From NCBI GenBank assembly GCA_002402085.1, contig NVVB01000005.1:89517-100027 (forward strand): 10,511 bases of DNA, in the 5' to 3' direction. The position numbers and the translations under genes are program-made. This document shows, piece by piece, positions 6,628-10,511 of the stretch. Each line of letters opens with the position of its first letter. Positions within the stretch are counted from its first letter, which is position 1. Source of the stretch: Gammaproteobacteria bacterium (GTDB taxonomy: Bacteria; Pseudomonadota; Gammaproteobacteria; Pseudomonadales; UBA3067). A model generated the notes under the pieces. It saw only the letters and a list, made by a program, of their open reading frames with translations. It searched no databases and was not told the origin of the DNA.

Positions 6628-9294
6628 TTAAATCTGGTCAGCCAAACTCTTAGAGACAATTTCATACACATCATTGGATAAATCCGGCTGAGCAATAATT
6701 TCTCGCAAGGCATCGCACATGGCTTTTTGCCGAACTAAATTATAGCTAGACCACTTCGTTAACGGCGTGATCAATCTCGCGGCGATTTGAGGATTAATTT
6801 TATTCATCGCTAAGATACAATCCGCATGAAACTGATACCCAGCCCCTGAACCTTGATGAAAGTTAACCAAGTTGGCATTGGCAAATGTGCCATACAACGC
6901 TCTGACTTTATTCGGATTGGTTTGCTCAAACGCCTTGTGGCTTTCCAAGGCTTTCACTTGCGCCAAGGCATCTTCAGCGGGCGAACTCGCTTGTACGCCA
7001 ATCCACAGATCCACAACAAGCGGCTCATGTTGCCACTTGTTATAAAAATCATCGAGCGCACCACGCCAATCACCAAGCTGTTGATGAACAATCGTACGCA
7101 GTGCGGCACTCTCATCGGTCATGTTATCTGCGCTAGCAAGCTGCGCAAAACAAAGTGATTCAGACACATCCGAGCCAAGCACACTGAGGTAATCTAAGCA
7201 GGCATTTTTTAATGAGCGTACGGCAATTTGTTCAGCCGTCGCTTCATAGGCAACCGATAATTTGTTGCCTTCATAACGTGAAAGTAGTAAAGCTTCCAGT
7301 TTAGTTGCAATACTTCGCTTAAAGAACTGCCGTACTTTAAAGATCGCATCGGTGTCAGAAAGCTCAGTCTCTTCTACCAAATAAGCCTCCGAAGGCAGCA
7401 TCAAGATTCGCGCTACCAACGCGTCATCCAAGCTTTGATCTTGCAACACATATTCAAAGCTCGAGACAACTAACTCGTCCAAAACTAAGTCCATGCCTTC
7501 TTGGCAGTTTTGAATTTGTTCTTTAATCGAAAGTAATACCAACTTTTGCGCTGCGTCCCATCGACTAAAAGCATCACTGTCATGACGCACTAAAAAGGCT
7601 AAATCCTCTTTAAGGCAGCGGTAATTTAATTTAACCGGTGCCGAAAAGTTTCTTAACAAACTGGGAATAGCGCGTTCAGACACGTCCTCAAAACAAATTT
7701 CCTGCTTTCGCTCAAAGACTGGCACCACACAATCATATTCATTGATGTACAAGACATCACTACGGTCGCCCTTGACCTTCACCACAATGGGCTGACCTTC
7801 TGAATCAAACAGACTTATTCGCAAGGGAATATAAAAGGGCTGTTTTTTATCCTGGCCCGGCGTAGGCGCGCAATATTGAGCAACAGAAAGCGTAAGCACC
7901 TGAGTGCCTGAATCATACGCTGTGCTAACCTCCAGTTCGGGCGTGCCCGCTTGTTGATACCAACGTCTAAATTGCCCTAAATCAATTTGATTAGCTTCTT
8001 CAATGGCGCAAACAAAATCATCGCAAGTCACTGCTTGCCCATCATGGCGATCAAAGTACAAATCACAGCCTTTTCTAAAGCCCGCCTCACCCACCAAGGT
8101 GTGAATCATACGCACCACTTCGGCGCCCTTTTGGTAGACCGTAGTGGTATAGAAGTTATTCATTTCAATATAAGAATCAGGCCGTATAGGATGAGCCATT
8201 GGCCCTGCATCTTCTGCGAATTGATACGTCTTTAAATACGTTACATCTTCAATACGCTTAATAGAGCAGCCCATATCACGGGAAAACTCCTCATCTCGAA
8301 ACACGGTAAAGCCTTCTTTCAAACTTAACTGAAACCAATCTCGACAGGTAACGCGGTTGCCGCTCCAATTATGGAAGTATTCATGCCCAACAACCCCTTC
8401 CACGCGCTGAAATCCAGCATCGGTGGTAGTGGCAGGATTAGCCAGCACGCAGGAGGTATTAAAGATGTTTAACCCTTTATTCTCCATCGCCCCCATATTG
8501 AAATGGCTCACGGCCACAATCATGTAAATATCTAAATCGTATTCACGGCCATAGACTTCTTCATCCCAAGTCATGGCGTTTTTAAGCGATTCGATGGCGT
8601 GATCACATTTATCTAAGTCTTGAGGCTCTACGTATAATCGAATATCCACCTTTCGACCGGAACAGGTCGTAAAGCTATCGTCGGCACAGGCCAGGTCCCC
8701 CGCCACCAAAGCAAACAGGTAACAAGGTTTTTTAAACGGGTCCTCCCAACTCACCCAATGACGCCCGTCTTCCAATGCCCCGTCGCCTACAGGGTTACCA
8801 TTGGAGAGCAGTATTGGGTATTTGCTTTTATCAGCCTCTATGCGCGTAGTAAAACGACTCATCACATCCGGACGATCCATAAAATAAGTGATGTGCCTAA
8901 ACCCTTGGGCTTCGCACTGAGTGCAAAACATGCCATTGGAGACATACAGGCCTTCCAAGCGGGTATTGGATTGGGGCTGAATAATCGTTTCAATTTCCAG
9001 AACAAAACTTTTTGGAACCGCTTTTAATACCAGCTGTTCATTCTCTACGATGTAATTATCATCGTTCACCAACTCGCCGTCGATCTTGATAGTCACTAAC
9101 TTAATGTCCCCACCATCAAGCTCTAAAGGCGGGCTTTCAACCTTCGAATCAGGGTTAAGCATCACTTCCATTCGCGACAGTACGACTGTGTCTTGATCAT
9201 ACAGTTTAAACGTAAGATCCACTTTATCGATTAAATAGTCTGGGCAGCGATAATCCTTCAAATAAATCGCTTGGGGGGCTTGATTGTCTTTCAT
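6628..9294 (-). CDS. pepN: Aminopeptidase N (M1 family zinc metallopeptidase)
   Basis: A cytoplasmic zinc enzyme that removes N-terminal residues from peptides in the last steps of protein turnover. It has 888 aa; E. coli PepN has 870. The exopeptidase motif GAMEN is at 268-272. The zinc site is HEYFH (H304, H308) with catalytic E305 and third ligand E327 in LKEG, which is HExxH-x18-E. Y387 in TVYQKG matches the transition-state tyrosine. Layout: N-terminal beta domain about 1-195 (FCTQCEAQGFRHITYF at 123-138 is typical), catalytic domain about 196-445, beta sandwich about 446-550, then the long helical C-terminal domain. All key residues are intact. The best ribosome site (AGGAG) is 13 bases from the ATG, longer than usual, and no better in-frame ATG or GTG lies closer. 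The transcript ends at the terminator at 6488-6548. Confidence 0.98.
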   Translation of the reverse strand: MKDNQAPQAIYLKDYRCPDYLIDKVDLTFKLYDQDTVVLSRMEVMLNPDSKVESPPLELDGGDIKLVTIKIDGELVNDDNYIVENEQLVLKAVPKSFVLEIETIIQPQSNTRLEGLYVSNGMFCTQCEAQGFRHITYFMDRPDVMSRFTTRIEADKSKYPILLSNGNPVGDGALEDGRHWVSWEDPFKKPCYLFALVAGDLACADDSFTTCSGRKVDIRLYVEPQDLDKCDHAIESLKNAMTWDEEVYGREYDLDIYMIVAVSHFNMGAMENKGLNIFNTSCVLANPATTTDAGFQRVEGVVGHEYFHNWSGNRVTCRDWFQLSLKEGFTVFRDEEFSRDMGCSIKRIEDVTYLKTYQFAEDAGPMAHPIRPDSYIEMNNFYTTTVYQKGAEVVRMIHTLVGEAGFRKGCDLYFDRHDGQAVTCDDFVCAIEEANQIDLGQFRRWYQQAGTPELEVSTAYDSGTQVLTLSVAQYCAPTPGQDKKQPFYIPLRISLFDSEGQPIVVKVKGDRSDVLYINEYDCVVPVFERKQEICFEDVSERAIPSLLRNFSAPVKLNYRCLKEDLAFLVRHDSDAFSRWDAAQKLVLLSIKEQIQNCQEGMDLVLDELVVSSFEYVLQDQSLDDALVARILMLPSEAYLVEETELSDTDAIFKVRQFFKRSIATKLEALLLSRYEGNKLSVAYEATAEQIAVRSLKNACLDYLSVLGSDVSESLCFAQLASADNMTDESAALRTIVHQQLGDWRGALDDFYNKWQHEPLVVDLWIGVQASSPAEDALAQVKALESHKAFEQTNPNKVRALYGTFANANLVNFHQGSGAGYQFHADCILAMNKINPQIAARLITPLTKWSSYNLVRQKAMCDALREIIAQPDLSNDVYEIVSKSLADQI

Positions 9295-9334
9295 GACGTA
9301 AATGAAACTCCTAAGAAAATGAGTAATATCAAAA

Positions 9335-9340
9335 ATTATA
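9335..9340 (-). promoter_or_regulatory. Possible -10 box of the pepN promoter
   Basis: The minus strand reads a perfect TATAAT about 40 bases before the pepN ATG, in an A/T-rich stretch. No good -35 match (TTGACA) lies 16-18 bases upstream; GTTTTT and CGTTTT are the hexamers there. The assignment is therefore weak. Confidence 0.35.
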
Positions 9341-9502
9341 ATTAGAATACGCGAATAAAAACGTCTGCAGCTAAGAACACTACAACGTATACAGCGGTAA
9401 AAATCCTGCCCATCCAGGCCGGCAATTCAAGATTTCTTATACTCGGCCAAACCAAATCACTTCCAACAACGGTTAGGCCAACAGAATCAGGGGGGATAAA
9501 AT

Positions 9503-9540
9503 CACAGTGATAGAATCATAGTCATGAATCTATCACTGTG
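9503..9540. repeat. Long hairpin: perfect 12-bp inverted repeat
   Basis: CACAGTGATAGA (9503-9514) is the exact reverse complement of TCTATCACTGTG (9529-9540). After one A/A mismatch, four more pairs (TCAT with ATGA) close on a four-base loop, giving 16 pairs in 38 bases. It lies about 107 bases past the DUF2797 stop. No long T run follows on either strand, so it is not a textbook terminator. It could be a terminator, an RNA-stabilising 3' structure or a protein-binding palindrome. Confidence 0.75.
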
Positions 9541-9543
9541 TGC

Positions 9544-9575
9544 CCGTTTTAATGAATCTAGGCCATTAAAAACGG
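9544..9575. repeat. Second hairpin, adjacent to the first
   Basis: CCGTTTTAATG (9544-9554) pairs with CATTAAAAACGG (9564-9575): eleven pairs with one bulged base around a nine-base loop. It starts four bases after the first hairpin ends. On the minus strand it is the first structure met by transcripts leaving the DUF2797 gene. Confidence 0.65.
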
Positions 9576-9646
9576 ACTTTTGAAACAGTACCACCAGCGC
9601 TAGAGCACACTGCTCAATCACTGGCTTGCATTACTGGCATGTATTA

Positions 9647-10471
9647 CTAAGCGCTCTTAAATTCTATTTCATACGCAGTAAACTTGCGCATATTAATCAC
9701 ACCCGTATCAAAAATAAGGTATTGCCCCTTAATCCCGACAAGCTTACCGCCCACCTCAGGTGTTTTATCAAAATTAAAGCTGCTCACCTTCACGGGGTAT
9801 TCTTGAACTGGGAACTTAATGTCCACTACCGGCCCGTCCAGACGCTCCATAATCTGGTCTTGTGGCGCGCCTAGCTGTTCGGCCAACGCAGCAAGATCAT
9901 CTTGGCTTTCGGCCAACAACTCATCGCGTCGAGCAATCATGTCCAACGGCTCAGGCTCACCTTTGAGCATTGCACGCCAATTGGTTTTATCAGCAACCCT
10001 TTTTGCCAAAATCACTTCCACAAGCCCCGAAAGGTGCCGGGTCGCCACTCGAAAGACAGGTAATGCTTGGCTCGCGCCTTGATCAATCCACCGCGTCGGA
10101 ATCTGGGTATTACGGGTAATACCCACCTTTAACCCCGAAGAGTTCGCTAAATACACAATGTGGTAGTCATTACAGAACTTATCACCCCATTCGGGCTCAC
10201 GACACGTGCCTTGGCTAAAGTGGCATTGTTCAGGCTTAACAATACACATGTCGCAGCTTGCCAGTTTTTTAAAGCAAGGATAACAATGCCCTTGGCTAAA
10301 GCTTTTTTTGGTCTTTCGGTTACAGTGAGTACAGAATATATTGCCGGTATGGCGCATCCATATCTCCTCACCGATCAACGAGGAAATAGGCGCGCGCTCA
10401 TCCCCAATTGGCAGCTGATACTCAACTGGATTGCCCAATTCACTTTCCATCTTCTTTAACGTACCAATCAT
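9647..10471 (-). CDS. DUF2797 family protein: cysteine clusters followed by a possible GIY-YIG-like domain
   Basis: 274 aa, no signal peptide or membrane helix. I recognise it as DUF2797 (PF10977) from the run of conserved segments TKKSFSQGHCYPC, CDMC, KPEQCH, GTCREPEWGD, KVGITR, RWIDQGA and KTNWRAMLKG. The N-terminal part has nine cysteines (47, 50, 63, 66, 73, 76, 83, 90, 100), mostly in CxxC pairs, which suggests two zinc sites. Residues about 104-170 follow the order of a GIY-YIG fold: a VYL strand (106-108), a KVGITR strand (115-120), R127, E152 and N164. This is my inference, and nuclease activity is not shown. The start at 10471 has GAGTGAG about eight bases upstream and keeps the GTLKKM segment that I recall as typical of the family. 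Its biochemical function is unknown to me. It precedes pepN on the same strand, 352 bases away with hairpins between, so co-transcription is doubtful. Confidence 0.92.
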   Translation of the reverse strand: MIGTLKKMESELGNPVEYQLPIGDERAPISSLIGEEIWMRHTGNIFCTHCNRKTKKSFSQGHCYPCFKKLASCDMCIVKPEQCHFSQGTCREPEWGDKFCNDYHIVYLANSSGLKVGITRNTQIPTRWIDQGASQALPVFRVATRHLSGLVEVILAKRVADKTNWRAMLKGEPEPLDMIARRDELLAESQDDLAALAEQLGAPQDQIMERLDGPVVDIKFPVQEYPVKVSSFNFDKTPEVGGKLVGIKGQYLIFDTGVINMRKFTAYEIEFKSA

Positions 10472-10511
10472 TTGTTAACTCACTCTTGTTCGCCTGTAGG
10501 GAAATAACAGG

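Larger units (their letters stand above)
9295..9646. other. Intergenic region between the DUF2797 gene and pepN
   Basis: 352 bases without a credible gene. It holds two adjacent hairpins (9503-9540 and 9544-9575) near the DUF2797 3' end, and an A/T-rich leader with a possible -10 box close to pepN. Confidence 0.6.

Noticed and set aside
10475..10511. 3' end of an upstream gene co-transcribed with DUF2797
   Set aside because: Two minus-strand frames reach a stop just before the DUF2797 ATG (10480-10482 and 10475-10477), but the piece is too short to tell coding from chance.
1..10511. Mobile element, phage, defence island, CRISPR or biosynthetic cluster
   Set aside because: No transposase, integrase, repeat array, effector or biosynthetic gene was seen on either strand; the genes are sensory, housekeeping or small conserved hypotheticals.

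Overview
The window reads as ordinary chromosome from a gammaproteobacterium, probably marine or aquatic. The basis is a PepN of the E. coli type, a DUF2797 protein next to it, and several small conserved families I associate with gammaproteobacteria. No species can be named. Six of the seven genes lie on the minus strand. I see no tRNA, rRNA, CRISPR array, transposase, integrase or phage gene.

Layout from left to right. (1) Positions 1-3434, minus strand: a two-gene unit. A secreted PhnD-like substrate-binding protein comes first, followed after one base by a large hybrid histidine kinase (periplasmic sensor region, HAMP, HisKA, HATPase, two receiver domains) that runs off the left edge. No ABC permease or ATPase is present, so the binding protein probably presents a ligand to the kinase rather than feeding a transporter. 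(2) A divergent intergenic region holds a perfect 13-bp inverted repeat that puts the same element in front of both the kinase unit and the plus-strand gene. (3) Positions 3839-4285, plus strand: a small four-helix membrane protein of unknown function. (4) Positions 4474-6287, minus strand: two hypothetical genes. One has a conserved N-terminal domain and three C-terminal copies of an S-x-x-S-hydrophobic-A-P motif. The other is a probably exported or anchored basic protein with a four-cysteine C-terminal domain, and it carries the same motif at its N-terminus. (5) Positions 6488-6548: a strong intrinsic terminator for pepN. (6) Positions 6628-9294, minus strand: pepN, aminopeptidase N. (7) Positions 9503-9575: two back-to-back hairpins. 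(8) Positions 9647-10471, minus strand: a DUF2797 protein with cysteine clusters and a region resembling the GIY-YIG fold.

No clearly new multi-gene system is visible. The best leads are the motif shared by the two adjacent hypothetical proteins, the mirrored 13-bp element between the kinase unit and the membrane protein gene, the binding protein-kinase pairing, and the possible GIY-YIG fold in DUF2797.
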